A stretch of DNA of 13,158 bases, from positions 1-13,158 of the forward strand of contig PWQG01000152.1 in the NCBI GenBank assembly GCA_003556835.1, given 5' to 3'. The translations under genes and the position numbers were made by a program. This document shows positions 1 through 6,143 of this stretch, piece by piece. Source of the stretch: Gammaproteobacteria bacterium. GTDB lineage: Bacteria > Pseudomonadota > Gammaproteobacteria > Pseudomonadales > Pseudohongiellaceae. How positions within the stretch are numbered: the first letter of the stretch is position 1; every line of letters begins with the position of its first letter. Under the pieces are notes generated by a model. The model had not been told where the DNA came from. It worked only from the letters and a program-made list of their open reading frames with translations, and searched no databases.

Positions 1-522
1 GAAATGCCGGTGGCTCCCACGGTGGTCTACGGTGACCAGATTCTGGTGGAGTCCGGGGCGATCATCGATGTGATTCTGGACCGACATGCGCCTGGCCAGC
101 TGCGTCCCGCACTCGACAGCCCGGACTACCCCTGGTACCGGATCTGGATGCATTATGCCGAAGGCTCACTGGCCGCTCGCATGGGCATCGACTACCGCGT
201 GTGGCAGTTGCAGCCACCTGAGCAACGCTCACAGTTGCGTGACATCAGCGATACCATCCAGTATGCGGAAGACTTCCTGGCAGACAATCCCTATTTCGGC
301 GGCGCGGAGTTCTCGGCGGCCGATATCATGATGCATTTTCCGCTGCACTACAGTTTCCTGATCAATGTGGTGGACGAGAGCCGCTACCCCAATATCGCCG
401 AATGGAATGCACGAGTGGAAGCCCGGCCCGCCTATCAGCGCATGGCCGAGGTCTCCAAGCCCGACGGCATGCCAGGGCCGCCCGAACCACTGCCGGATAG
501 CGCCCGGCCTGGTCCGCGCTGA
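1..522 (+). CDS. Glutathione S-transferase, 5'-truncated by the window edge
   Basis: The frame is open from base 1 to the TGA at 520-522, so this is the C-terminal part of a longer protein. It opens with the end of the thioredoxin-like GST fold: the stretch Val-Ala-Pro-Thr-Val-Val contains the cis-proline expected in GSTs, and Val-Glu-Ser-Gly-Ala-Ile is the glutathione-binding ESGA(I) motif. An all-helical C-terminal domain follows, including the usual Phe-Ser-Ala-Ala-Asp-Ile segment (N-capping box of the GST core). The N-terminal active-site region lies outside the window, so the GST class cannot be assigned. A cytosolic role in conjugating or reducing electrophiles is inferred from family membership. 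The next gene starts 4 bp downstream, so the two may be co-transcribed. Confidence 0.88.
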   Translation, partial: EMPVAPTVVYGDQILVESGAIIDVILDRHAPGQLRPALDSPDYPWYRIWMHYAEGSLAARMGIDYRVWQLQPPEQRSQLRDISDTIQYAEDFLADNPYFGGAEFSAADIMMHFPLHYSFLINVVDESRYPNIAEWNARVEARPAYQRMAEVSKPDGMPGPPEPLPDSARPGPR

Positions 523-526
523 GGCG

Positions 527-721
527 ATGAAGACGACAAGGTATTTCGAAACGACTCGCTTGCGCCCGGATCGAGTAGTGATCCAGGACGAATGGATAAA
601 ACGGGCGATTGAGATGCCGGAGCATGAGTACATCCAGGAGGACGGCAGGGTCAGACGGTGGGTTTGCATTCCGGAGGCTGGTAACCGATATCTTCGAGTT
701 GTTTTGCTTGCAGACCGTTAA
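527..721 (+). CDS. DUF4258-like small protein, C-terminus cut by an in-frame TAA
   Basis: A 64-residue protein starting Met-Lys-Thr-Thr-Arg-Tyr-Phe-Glu. It resembles small DUF4258-like proteins whose features are an N-terminal 'RYF', a central Asp-Gly-Arg-Val-Arg-Arg-Trp and Tyr-Leu-Arg-Val-Val. The frame stops at TAA (719-721) but stays open for 13 more codons, encoding TVHNTFFDRGFRP, and ends in a TGA at 761-763. This extension matches the conserved family end (roughly 'ETVHNAFFDR'), so the TAA looks like a nonsense mutation, probably of a Glu codon. Without it the gene would overlap the next start codon as ATGA (760-763), a typical coupled junction. A short GAGG sits close before the ATG and the upstream stop is 4 bp away, so translation may be coupled. 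Members of this family often neighbour DUF2283 genes; a toxin-like role is only inference. Confidence 0.7.
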   Translation: MKTTRYFETTRLRPDRVVIQDEWIKRAIEMPEHEYIQEDGRVRRWVCIPEAGNRYLRVVLLADR

Positions 722-759
722 ACGGTTCATAATACATTTTTTGATCGAGGTTTCAGGCC

Positions 760-957
760 ATGAAAGTTCAGTATTTTGAGGATACCGATACTCTGTATAT
801 CGAGTTCCGGGGCGGGGATGTTGTTGAGACCCGGGATTTGGACGAGTATACCCTCATGGATCTGGATGAGACTGGCAACGTCTGTGCAATAACATTTGAA
901 AACGCTAGCAAGCGCACTGACATCAGCCAGTTGCACGTGGAAGGAATCGCAGCCTGA
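760..957 (+). CDS. DUF2283 family small protein
   Basis: An intact 65-residue protein of the DUF2283 family. The pattern Lys-Val-x-Tyr-Phe-x-x-Thr-Asp-Thr-Leu-Tyr-Ile-Glu-Phe, the later Val-Val-Glu-Thr-Arg-Asp-Leu-Asp-Glu and the closing 'ITFENASKR' region are typical. No signal peptide or membrane segment is visible, so it should be cytosolic. Function is unknown for the family; many members sit directly after a DUF4258 gene, as here, which suggests a two-gene cassette possibly of toxin-antitoxin type (inference). Its start codon overlaps the ancestral stop of the upstream gene (ATGA). A 'CGAGG' about 9 nt upstream can serve as ribosome binding site. It remains intact although its partner is truncated. 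Confidence 0.82.
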   Translation: MKVQYFEDTDTLYIEFRGGDVVETRDLDEYTLMDLDETGNVCAITFENASKRTDISQLHVEGIAA

Positions 958-986
958 CCACCGTTTCCATAGGGTATGAAAGAACA

Positions 987-1019
987 TTGCTTGCCGGTCC
1001 TATTGGAATGGATTAAAAC
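987..1019 (+). promoter_or_regulatory. Possible promoter for the copper oxygenase gene
   Basis: The 96-bp gap before the oxygenase holds weak sigma70-like pairs: TTGCTT (987-992) with GATTAA (1011-1016) at 18 bp, or TTGCCG (991-996) with TAAAAC (1014-1019) at 17 bp. Neither is close to consensus. The position is reasonable, about 35 bp before the start codon. Confidence 0.25.
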
Positions 1020-1053
1020 ACAAAGAACCTTAAACCAGCGGAGGAACACCCTC

Positions 1054-2769
1054 ATGCGCTCCATCGTCCAAACCCTGATACTGCTCTGCCTGCCCCTGGC
1101 AGCCGGCGCAGCCCACGCCGACACCACGCCCGAGCGGGCGGGTGACTTTGCCCTGCTGGACCATGAGGGCTACTTCCATCACATGGCCTGGTACGACGAT
1201 CGGCGCGCGGTTGTGCTGCTGGTCCAGGCCAATGGCAGCGAGGCCACACGAGCGGCGGCGCCCGCCTTTGACCGTCTGGCAGGGAGCTACGCTGAAGACG
1301 AGGCGGTGTTCCTGATGATCAACCCGCTGGGTGAGGCCCGCGACGCGGTCCGTGAGGAAGCCGGGTCCCTGGGTAGTGATCTTCCGGTGCTGATCGACGA
1401 CAGTCAGCTGATTGCCGAGGCGCTTGGTATCGAGCGTGCCGGTGAGGCCCTGATTTATGATCCGCGCAGTTTCCGGGTGTTGTATCGGGGCGAACCCGGT
1501 GCGGCATTGGAACAGGCGCTGAGTGAAGTGCTGGCCGGCTCAGAGGTGAGTCATCCGCGAACGGCCGCTACGGGCGAGCGTATCGAATATCCGGCCCGCG
1601 AGCAGAACATGGAGCGAACCATCTCCTATGCCGATGAGGTGGCGCCCATCATTGCTACGCATTGCGCCGACTGCCATCGTGATGGTGCCATCGGGCCCTT
1701 CGCCCTGGACAGCTACAACATGGTGCGGGGCTGGTCGCCGATGATCCGTGAGGTGCTGATGACCAAGCGCATGCCGCCGGGTCAGATCGATCCGCACGTG
1801 GGCGACTTCCGCAATAGTTATACCCTGCGTGACGAGGATCAGCAGACCTTGTTGCACTGGATTGCCCAGGGTTCGCCCCATGATAGTAACCGTGATCCTC
1901 TCGCTGAACTGGAATGGCCCGAATCCGAGTGGGCCTTCGGCGAGCCGGACCTGGTCCTGGAAGTGCCACCACAGACTATGCCGCCCACCGGTGTGCTGGA
2001 CTACATCACCGTGGAAGTGCCTTTCGAGGGCCTGGATCGTGACCGCTGGGTGCGGGCGAGCCAGTATATCCCCGGCGACCACCGGGTACTGCATCACACG
2101 CTGAATAACATCATTCCGCCCGGAGAGCAGGGCCGCCGCAGTTTCCTGGGTGGTGGCGGTGATCCGGACCAGGCCAGCATTGTCGCTTTTGTGCCCGGTG
2201 ACGCCAGCGTCCACAATCCGCCCGGTGTCGGTGGTCTGCTCAAGGCCGGTTCCAAACTGGCTCTGCAACTGCATTACACCACCATGGGTGCCGAATCGGT
2301 GGACGCCAGCCGCATCGGTGTCTGGTTCTACGATGACGACGAAGTGCCAGAGCAGCGTATGTCCGGTGCCTGTGCCTGTATCTTCACGCCAACCTGGCAG
2401 ACCATCCCGGCCAACGATCCGGATTTCGAGATGTCCGAGTCCGTGACGGTGCGCGAGGATGCCTATCTGTACAGCTTCCTGCCGCATATGCATTTCCGCG
2501 GCAAACGCATGCGTTTCCATGCCTACTACCCGGATGGCACGGATGAAGAGCTGATCAACATCGCCAACTACAATTACAACTGGCAGATGCGCTACGAGCT
2601 GAATGAGCCGAAGTGGGTGCCCGCCGGCACCCGGATTGTGGCGACCGGTGCCTTCGATAATTCCTCACAGAACCCGGCCAATCCCGATCCGGACCGCGAT
2701 GTGCCCTGGGGCATCCAGAGCTGGGACGAGATGTTCTTCGGCGCCATGAACTGGGTATACGCGGATTAG
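1054..2769 (+). CDS. Exported redoxin / cytochrome c / PHM-like copper monooxygenase fusion
   Basis: A 571-residue protein. ATG 1054 is chosen over the upstream in-frame start at 976 because GCGGAGGA lies 9 nt before it and a clean signal peptide follows (hydrophobic LILLCLPLAAGAAHA, cleavage near residue 22). Residues about 30-170 look like a thioredoxin/redoxin fold, but the expected cysteines are absent (Asn-Gly-Ser at that loop). Residues 204-208 are CADCH, a c-type heme site. The C-terminal half resembles copper type II ascorbate-dependent monooxygenases (PHM/DBH): HH at 347-348, His407 in LQLHYT, HMH at 478-480 and a late Met560 in DEMFFG match the order of the CuH and CuM ligands. It should act in the periplasm, with the heme feeding electrons to copper (inference). 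Substrate is unknown. The next gene starts 4 bp after its TAG. Confidence 0.85.
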   Translation: MRSIVQTLILLCLPLAAGAAHADTTPERAGDFALLDHEGYFHHMAWYDDRRAVVLLVQANGSEATRAAAPAFDRLAGSYAEDEAVFLMINPLGEARDAVREEAGSLGSDLPVLIDDSQLIAEALGIERAGEALIYDPRSFRVLYRGEPGAALEQALSEVLAGSEVSHPRTAATGERIEYPAREQNMERTISYADEVAPIIATHCADCHRDGAIGPFALDSYNMVRGWSPMIREVLMTKRMPPGQIDPHVGDFRNSYTLRDEDQQTLLHWIAQGSPHDSNRDPLAELEWPESEWAFGEPDLVLEVPPQTMPPTGVLDYITVEVPFEGLDRDRWVRASQYIPGDHRVLHHTLNNIIPPGEQGRRSFLGGGGDPDQASIVAFVPGDASVHNPPGVGGLLKAGSKLALQLHYTTMGAESVDASRIGVWFYDDDEVPEQRMSGACACIFTPTWQTIPANDPDFEMSESVTVREDAYLYSFLPHMHFRGKRMRFHAYYPDGTDEELINIANYNYNWQMRYELNEPKWVPAGTRIVATGAFDNSSQNPANPDPDRDVPWGIQSWDEMFFGAMNWVYAD

Positions 2770-2773
2770 TGGG

Positions 2774-3319
2774 ATGGCTGGTCAACCCGGTCAGCAGTAC
2801 TATTCGATCAACGTGGACACCGAATCCAGCTTCGACCAGCTTCCATTCGGGAAGCTGGTACAGCACGTTTTTTCGTCTTATGCGTTTGCCAGTGAGCATG
2901 ACATTTTGACGGCAGCGGAATTGCGCCTGATTCATCATGCATGCACGGTTGACTCAAAGCCGGAACGCAGCGTCCGGCTGTTCGAGGAAGCTTGCAGTTG
3001 GTATCGGGAGGCCAGGGATTCCGGTGAGAGGCTGGACCTCGATTATATGGCCAATGTGTTGATGCTTGCTGACGACTACGAAGCTTAGGATAAACACGCC
3101 CCCTTTCTGGCTGCGTACGAAAGTTTAAGTGAACAGTCAAAGCGATTCATTCTGGATCAGATAGAATCCCTGCAAGGTACTCGTCGTATAAGTAGCTCCC
3201 GGACTGACTACCGGAAACTGTTTGTTGATCGTCCCGAGGTGGCGGTCAAGTACTTTGACAGACTGTGTGCCAGATTGCCGGAGTTACGGGCTCAACTCCG
3301 GCTACACTCAGTCGATTGA
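2774..3319 (+). pseudogene. Unrecognised gene interrupted by an in-frame TAG
   Basis: The first part (2774-3088) encodes 104 residues ending in Asp-Asp-Tyr-Glu-Ala and a TAG at 3086-3088. The same frame then stays open for 76 codons to a TGA at 3317-3319. That extension has clear protein character: PFLAAYESLSEQSKRF, then a basic linker, then a helical stretch with DRPEVAVKYFDRL. No good start codon with a ribosome site is near the TAG, so the second half is unlikely to be a separate gene. The simplest reading is one 181-residue soluble, mainly helical protein with a nonsense mutation at codon 105. I do not recognise the family and see no signal peptide or catalytic motif. It begins 4 bp after the copper oxygenase stop and has no strong ribosome site, which suggests translational coupling. 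Confidence 0.6.
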
Positions 3320-3331
3320 GCCGGAAACCGA

Positions 3332-3808
3332 TTAATCTTCTGGCCCGGCCTCGAGTACGGCATGCAACTCTTCCGCAAGACGTTTGAGCTGCCGGGCTTT
3401 ATCCAGCTCGAATCGGTAGGAGCAGGTCAGTCGCTCCGGAATCTGCTCCGCCTGCTGCCGCAGTGCCTGTCCTGCTTCGCTCAGTGTCACTCGTTTCTGG
3501 CGTTCGTCCTGCTTTGATGCTTCACGGCGCAACAATCCTTTGCTTTCCAGGCGCTTCAGGATTGGTGTCAATGTGCCGGAATCGAAACGGGTGTGGGCGC
3601 CCAGCTGCTTGATACTGATGCCATCTTCCTGCCATAGGCTGAGCATGACCAGGTATTGCGGATAGGTCAGGTTCAGCGGGTCGAGCAGGGGGCGGTAGGC
3701 GCGTACCAATGCATTGGCGCAGGAATAGACCGAGTGGCACAGTTGCCGGTCAAGGTCCAGCGTGGACGGGGTGTTTGCGGTCGGCGTTGCAGTGGTCATG
3801 GGTGACAT
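3332..3808 (-). CDS. ohrR: OhrR-type MarR family organic hydroperoxide sensor
   Basis: A 158-residue MarR-family repressor with the OhrR signature: Asp-Arg-Gln-Leu-Cys-His-Ser-Val-Tyr, then AYRPLLDPLNLTYPQYLVML, then the winged helix with FDSGTLTPILKRLESKGL and the DERQKRVTLS wing. The peroxide-sensing cysteine is Cys24 and a second is Cys129. Their 105-residue separation equals that of the reactive (C22) and resolving (C127) cysteines of Xanthomonas OhrR, so a two-cysteine mechanism is likely. Cys30 is extra. The start may be Met1 (3808) or Met4 (3799); neither has a clear ribosome site. OhrR normally represses ohr, a thiol peroxidase. No separate ohr gene is here, and the divergent neighbour is a heme protein. 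A palindrome lies just before the start, consistent with autoregulation. Confidence 0.92.
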   Translation of the reverse strand: MSPMTTATPTANTPSTLDLDRQLCHSVYSCANALVRAYRPLLDPLNLTYPQYLVMLSLWQEDGISIKQLGAHTRFDSGTLTPILKRLESKGLLRREASKQDERQKRVTLSEAGQALRQQAEQIPERLTCSYRFELDKARQLKRLAEELHAVLEAGPED

Positions 3809-3809
3809 C

Positions 3810-3819
3810 TTGCGCGCAA
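3810..3819. promoter_or_regulatory. Palindrome TTGCGCGCAA, candidate OhrR operator next to the ohrR start
   Basis: A perfect 10-bp palindrome lies 2 bp upstream of the ohrR start codon on its side of the divergent gap, and 5 bp upstream of the -35 box of the opposite promoter. It shares the TTGCGC half-site with the pair at 3856-3882. Binding here could control both genes. That OhrR is the binder is inferred from position and symmetry. Confidence 0.5.
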
Positions 3820-3824
3820 AGTGG

Positions 3825-3853
3825 TTGACGGTGCAAGCGCTGATCCCTAATAT
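3825..3853 (+). promoter_or_regulatory. Sigma70-type promoter for the heme protein gene
   Basis: TTGACG (3825-3830) and TAATAT (3848-3853) are separated by exactly 17 bp, close to the sigma70 consensus. Transcription would start near 3860, inside the 3856-3882 inverted repeat, leaving a leader of about 75 nt before the ATG at 3935. Repressor bound at the repeat would block this promoter. Confidence 0.65.
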
Positions 3854-3855
3854 GG

Positions 3856-3882
3856 TTTGCGCACAAAATAATAGTGCGCAAA
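3856..3882. promoter_or_regulatory. Inverted repeat, candidate OhrR double operator
   Basis: TTTGCGCAC (3856-3864) and GTGCGCAAA (3874-3882) form a perfect 9-bp inverted repeat with a 9-bp AT-rich spacer. Each arm is also a near-palindrome around GCGC: TTTGCGCACAAA on the left, and ATTTGCGCACTA read on the minus strand on the right. The GCGC centres are 17 bp apart, nearly two helical turns, as expected for two dimers on one DNA face. The repeat overlaps the predicted start point of the heme protein transcript. Confidence 0.6.
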
Positions 3883-3934
3883 TTAATAATCAGATAATGG
3901 TATTGAATTGGGTTGAATACCCTGGAGAGCAAAT

Positions 3935-4516
3935 ATGACGCGGTTCAGGACAGCATTGATGCAATTGGTTTTTCTCGGTTTCGCCTTGTCCGCATTGTCG
4001 GCGCAGGCGGATGGGACAGAACTGGAGATCACGGATGAAACCTTCGGTTGTATCCGGGACATGACTCCGGTGCGTGGCTTCTTCGTGGGCAATCTCCTGG
4101 GTGACCTGGATGCCACGCTGGACGTGGCACATTCAGAAACCGGTGGCCGTTACCCGGCCGGATCCGTGGTGCAACTGGTGCCGACGGAGGTGATGGTCAA
4201 GCATCCAGAGGGTACCAGTCCGGCCACCAATGACTGGGAGTTCTTTGAATTGGTGGTGTCCGAAGAAGAGAATCGTATTGGCACTCGAGGTTATGTGGAG
4301 GTGGTCAACCGCTTCGGGGGTAACTGTTTCGGCTGTCACGTCAAAGCCGAGCCGCAGTGGGACCTGATCTGCGAGAGCGGCCATGGCTGTGATCCCTTGC
4401 CACTCAGTGATCTTTTGATCTCGGCCATCCAGAAAACCGACCCGCGTTGTGATGAGCAGCCGGTGTTGAGTGGAGAGGAACAGCAGGCCCTGACGGCATT
4501 CATGGGCGGTTCCTGA
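3935..4516 (+). CDS. Secreted CxxCH heme protein of unknown function
   Basis: A 193-residue protein with a signal peptide (hydrophobic LVFLGFALSALSAQA, cleavage near residue 25) and one c-type heme motif, CFGCH, at residues 131-135. Before it come FFVGNLLGD, YPAGSVVQL-type and NDWEFFEL segments, and after it a Cys-rich tail (CESGHGCDPLPL, then DPRC). The overall order (beta-rich domain, then heme close to the C-terminus) recalls cytochrome P460-like proteins, but I am not certain of that family. It should be periplasmic. GGAGA about 8 nt before the ATG supports the start. Its divergent position opposite ohrR, with operators over its promoter, suggests induction by organic peroxide; its chemistry cannot be read from the sequence. 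Confidence 0.8.
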   Translation: MTRFRTALMQLVFLGFALSALSAQADGTELEITDETFGCIRDMTPVRGFFVGNLLGDLDATLDVAHSETGGRYPAGSVVQLVPTEVMVKHPEGTSPATNDWEFFELVVSEEENRIGTRGYVEVVNRFGGNCFGCHVKAEPQWDLICESGHGCDPLPLSDLLISAIQKTDPRCDEQPVLSGEEQQALTAFMGGS

Positions 4517-4523
4517 GCTGCGC

Positions 4524-4542
4524 GTCGTCGGGTGGTGACGAC
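4524..4542. terminator. Weak hairpin between convergent genes
   Basis: GTCGTC (4524-4529) and GACGAC (4537-4542) can pair around a 7-nt loop, between the end of the heme protein gene and the end of yghU. No T-run follows on either strand, so an intrinsic terminator is doubtful. Confidence 0.2.
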
Positions 4543-4549
4543 CCGGCCC

Positions 4550-5410
4550 TCAGTCGGAGGAGCCGGGGCGGTCGAAATCGCTGGCAGCATGTCGCTCCGG
4601 TAATTGATTCTCCGGCTTGCCCCAGGTGCGGTTGACCATACAGCCGCGCTTGACGGCAGGACGCTGCTTGATGCTGCGGGCCCAGCGCTGCACATTCTCA
4701 TAGCGCTGCACATCCAGAAAATCCGCGGCCTCATACAGATGGCCCAACACCAGGGCGCCGTACCACGGCCAGTTGGCGATGTCGGCCAGGCTGTATTCAT
4801 TACCAACCAGGTATTCATTGTTGGCCAATCGCTGGTCGAGCACGTCCAGCTGGCGTTTGACCTCCATGGTGTAGCGGTCGATGGGGTATTTCAGTGGCTC
4901 CGGTGCATAGGCATAAAAGTGCCCGAAACCGCCGCCCAGGAATGGCGCGCTGCCGATATTCCAGAACAGCCAGCTCAGGGTCTCTGCCCGGGCGGTTGCC
5001 TCCTCCGGGAGAAACTCGCCAAACTTTTCCGCCAGGTGCAGCAGAATGGCGCCGGATTCAAAGACGCGCAGTGGCTCCGGGCCACTATGGTCGAGCAGGG
5101 CCGGGATCTTCGAGTTGGGATTGACGGCCACAAAGCCGCTGGAAAACTGTTCACCATCGATGATGCGTACCGGCCAGGCGTCGTATTCGGCATCCGAATG
5201 TCCCAGTTCCAGCAGCTCCTCAAGCAGCACCGTGACCTTCACGCCATTGGGTGTGGCCAGTGAGTAGAGTTGGAAAGGGTGCTTGCCTACGGGTAGTTCC
5301 TGTTCGTATGTGGCGCCAGCCTCGGGACGGTTGATGCCGCTGAAACGACCACTGTCGACCTCTTCCGGGGTCCAGACATGGGGCGGGGTGTACTTGCTGG
5401 TCTTGCTCAT
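4550..5410 (-). CDS. yghU: YghU-type glutathione transferase / disulfide-bond oxidoreductase
   Basis: A 286-residue protein that follows E. coli YghU closely along its length: an N-terminal extension with TPPHVWTPEEVDSG and INRPEAGATYE, then LPVGKHPFQLYSLATPNG, NPNSKIPALLDH (97-108), FESGAILLHLAEKFG, FLGGGFGHFYAYAP, and a C-terminal RPAVKRG...NRTWG. The Thr53-Pro-Asn-Gly loop is the glutathione-binding site of the YghU/YfcG group, which binds two glutathiones and reduces disulfides and organic peroxides. The start is set at 5410 because AGGAGA lies about 7 nt upstream; an upstream in-frame ATG at 5446 adds 12 poorly conserved residues. It is cytosolic. The nearby ohrR and GST fragment suggest a thiol/peroxide-defence neighbourhood, but it has its own strand and no visible shared operon. 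Confidence 0.93.
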   Translation of the reverse strand: MSKTSKYTPPHVWTPEEVDSGRFSGINRPEAGATYEQELPVGKHPFQLYSLATPNGVKVTVLLEELLELGHSDAEYDAWPVRIIDGEQFSSGFVAVNPNSKIPALLDHSGPEPLRVFESGAILLHLAEKFGEFLPEEATARAETLSWLFWNIGSAPFLGGGFGHFYAYAPEPLKYPIDRYTMEVKRQLDVLDQRLANNEYLVGNEYSLADIANWPWYGALVLGHLYEAADFLDVQRYENVQRWARSIKQRPAVKRGCMVNRTWGKPENQLPERHAASDFDRPGSSD

Positions 5411-5533
5411 GCTGGGTTCTCCTGGCGCACTCCGATGTCCCGGCATGGTACAGGGCAGCGCGTTGGATCGCCAGCGGCCCCGGATCCAGTGGGCGGCATG
5501 ACGTATGCGGTCTATTCCGGGGATAGAGCGGTG

Positions 5534-5558
5534 GTGGTGCCGGCGTGCCCGACACCAC
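5534..5558 (-). terminator. Possible hairpin downstream of the DUF3096 gene
   Basis: GTGGTGCC (5534-5541) can pair with GACACCAC (5551-5558) as 8 bp with one G-T pair and a 9-nt loop, 10 bp after the DUF3096 stop. No T-run follows on the minus strand, so this is a weak candidate. The rest of the 157-bp gap before yghU shows no clear promoter. Confidence 0.25.
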
Positions 5559-5567
5559 GCGGCAGGG

Positions 5568-5720
5568 CTACATCGTGATATTCATACCCGATGCGTCCAG
5601 CAGTCCGACCACTCCAACAAGGATCAGGTAGCCAGCAACAATATAGTTGAGCAATCGCGGCATGATGAGAATGAGTATGCCGGCAATGAGAGAGATGATT
5701 GGGGTCAATGCAATGGTCAT
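5568..5720 (-). CDS. DUF3096 small membrane protein
   Basis: A 50-residue peptide starting Met-Thr-Ile-Ala-Leu-Thr-Pro-Ile-Ile. It is almost wholly hydrophobic: one segment at about 5-20 (LIAGILILIMP), a short polar turn with Arg-Leu-Leu-Asn-Tyr, and a second segment (IVAGYLILVGVVGLL). This is the typical DUF3096 pattern and length. The start at 5720 is chosen because AAGGAGA lies about 8 nt upstream; an upstream in-frame start at 5792 adds an unrelated polar stretch. An inner-membrane location with two short helices is expected. Function is unknown for the family. It is divergent from the small membrane protein at 5816. Confidence 0.85.
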   Translation of the reverse strand: MTIALTPIISLIAGILILIMPRLLNYIVAGYLILVGVVGLLDASGMNITM

Positions 5721-5815
5721 ATGGTCGATCTCCTTGACTCTGTTGGTGTGTTGTACAATCACAGTATGCCGCCTACCGTTTACAACTGCCACACCCCATG
5801 GAGTACGTCTACATC

Positions 5816-6112
5816 ATGAAAAAGACAGTCCGGACACTGGTATCACCCATTCTTGATTTTTTCGAATCCGGGGATGAGCCCTACCACTATGAAAAATCCC
5901 ATCGGCTGATCCTGAAAGTCGTGGGCGGTCTGTTTCTGTTCCTGTCTTTCTGCTCCGTGGTTGCCGGACTGGTTGCCTCGCTCCCTGCAGCCCTTTTTCC
6001 GGTCCTGATTTTCTTTGCAGTCGGATTCACCTGCACGGTGGTCGCTACCATGGGCAGTGACCGTGCGGTGGCAAAGATGTGGGGGAACCGGGGACAGCAG
6101 GACCAGCAGTGA
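5816..6112 (+). CDS. Small two-helix membrane protein, unknown function
   Basis: A 98-residue protein starting Met-Lys-Lys-Thr-Val-Arg-Thr. After a polar N-terminus with FFESGDEPYHYEKSHR come two hydrophobic segments (about LILKVVGGLFLFLSF and the stretch through LPAALFPVLIFFAVGFTCTVVATMG), then a short charged tail, GNRGQQDQQ. It is likely an inner-membrane protein. An in-frame ATG at 5798 would add six residues but has no ribosome site; GGAG at 5800-5803 is a fair match for the start at 5816. I do not recognise a named family. It is divergent from DUF3096 across about 95 bp, which may hold both promoters, though I saw no strong boxes there. Confidence 0.75.
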   Translation: MKKTVRTLVSPILDFFESGDEPYHYEKSHRLILKVVGGLFLFLSFCSVVAGLVASLPAALFPVLIFFAVGFTCTVVATMGSDRAVAKMWGNRGQQDQQ

Positions 6113-6140
6113 GCAGGACCGAACCGGAACGGTGCCTGCT
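6112..6140. terminator. Hairpin between convergent genes
   Basis: AGCAGG-A-CCG (6112-6121) can pair with CGG-TG-CCTGCT (6130-6140) as 9 bp with a small internal loop and an 8-nt loop, covering most of the 31-bp gap between two convergent genes. There is no T-run, so it is only a candidate bidirectional terminator. Confidence 0.3.
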
Positions 6141-6143
6141 GCC

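Noticed and set aside
1540..2520. Long antisense open frame (326 codons) opposite the copper oxygenase
   Set aside because: It lies wholly within a strongly supported gene, has no recognisable domain, and is explained by high GC content.
4604..5263. Plus-strand open frame (219 codons) opposite yghU
   Set aside because: Shadow of a near full-length YghU match; no recognisable domain.
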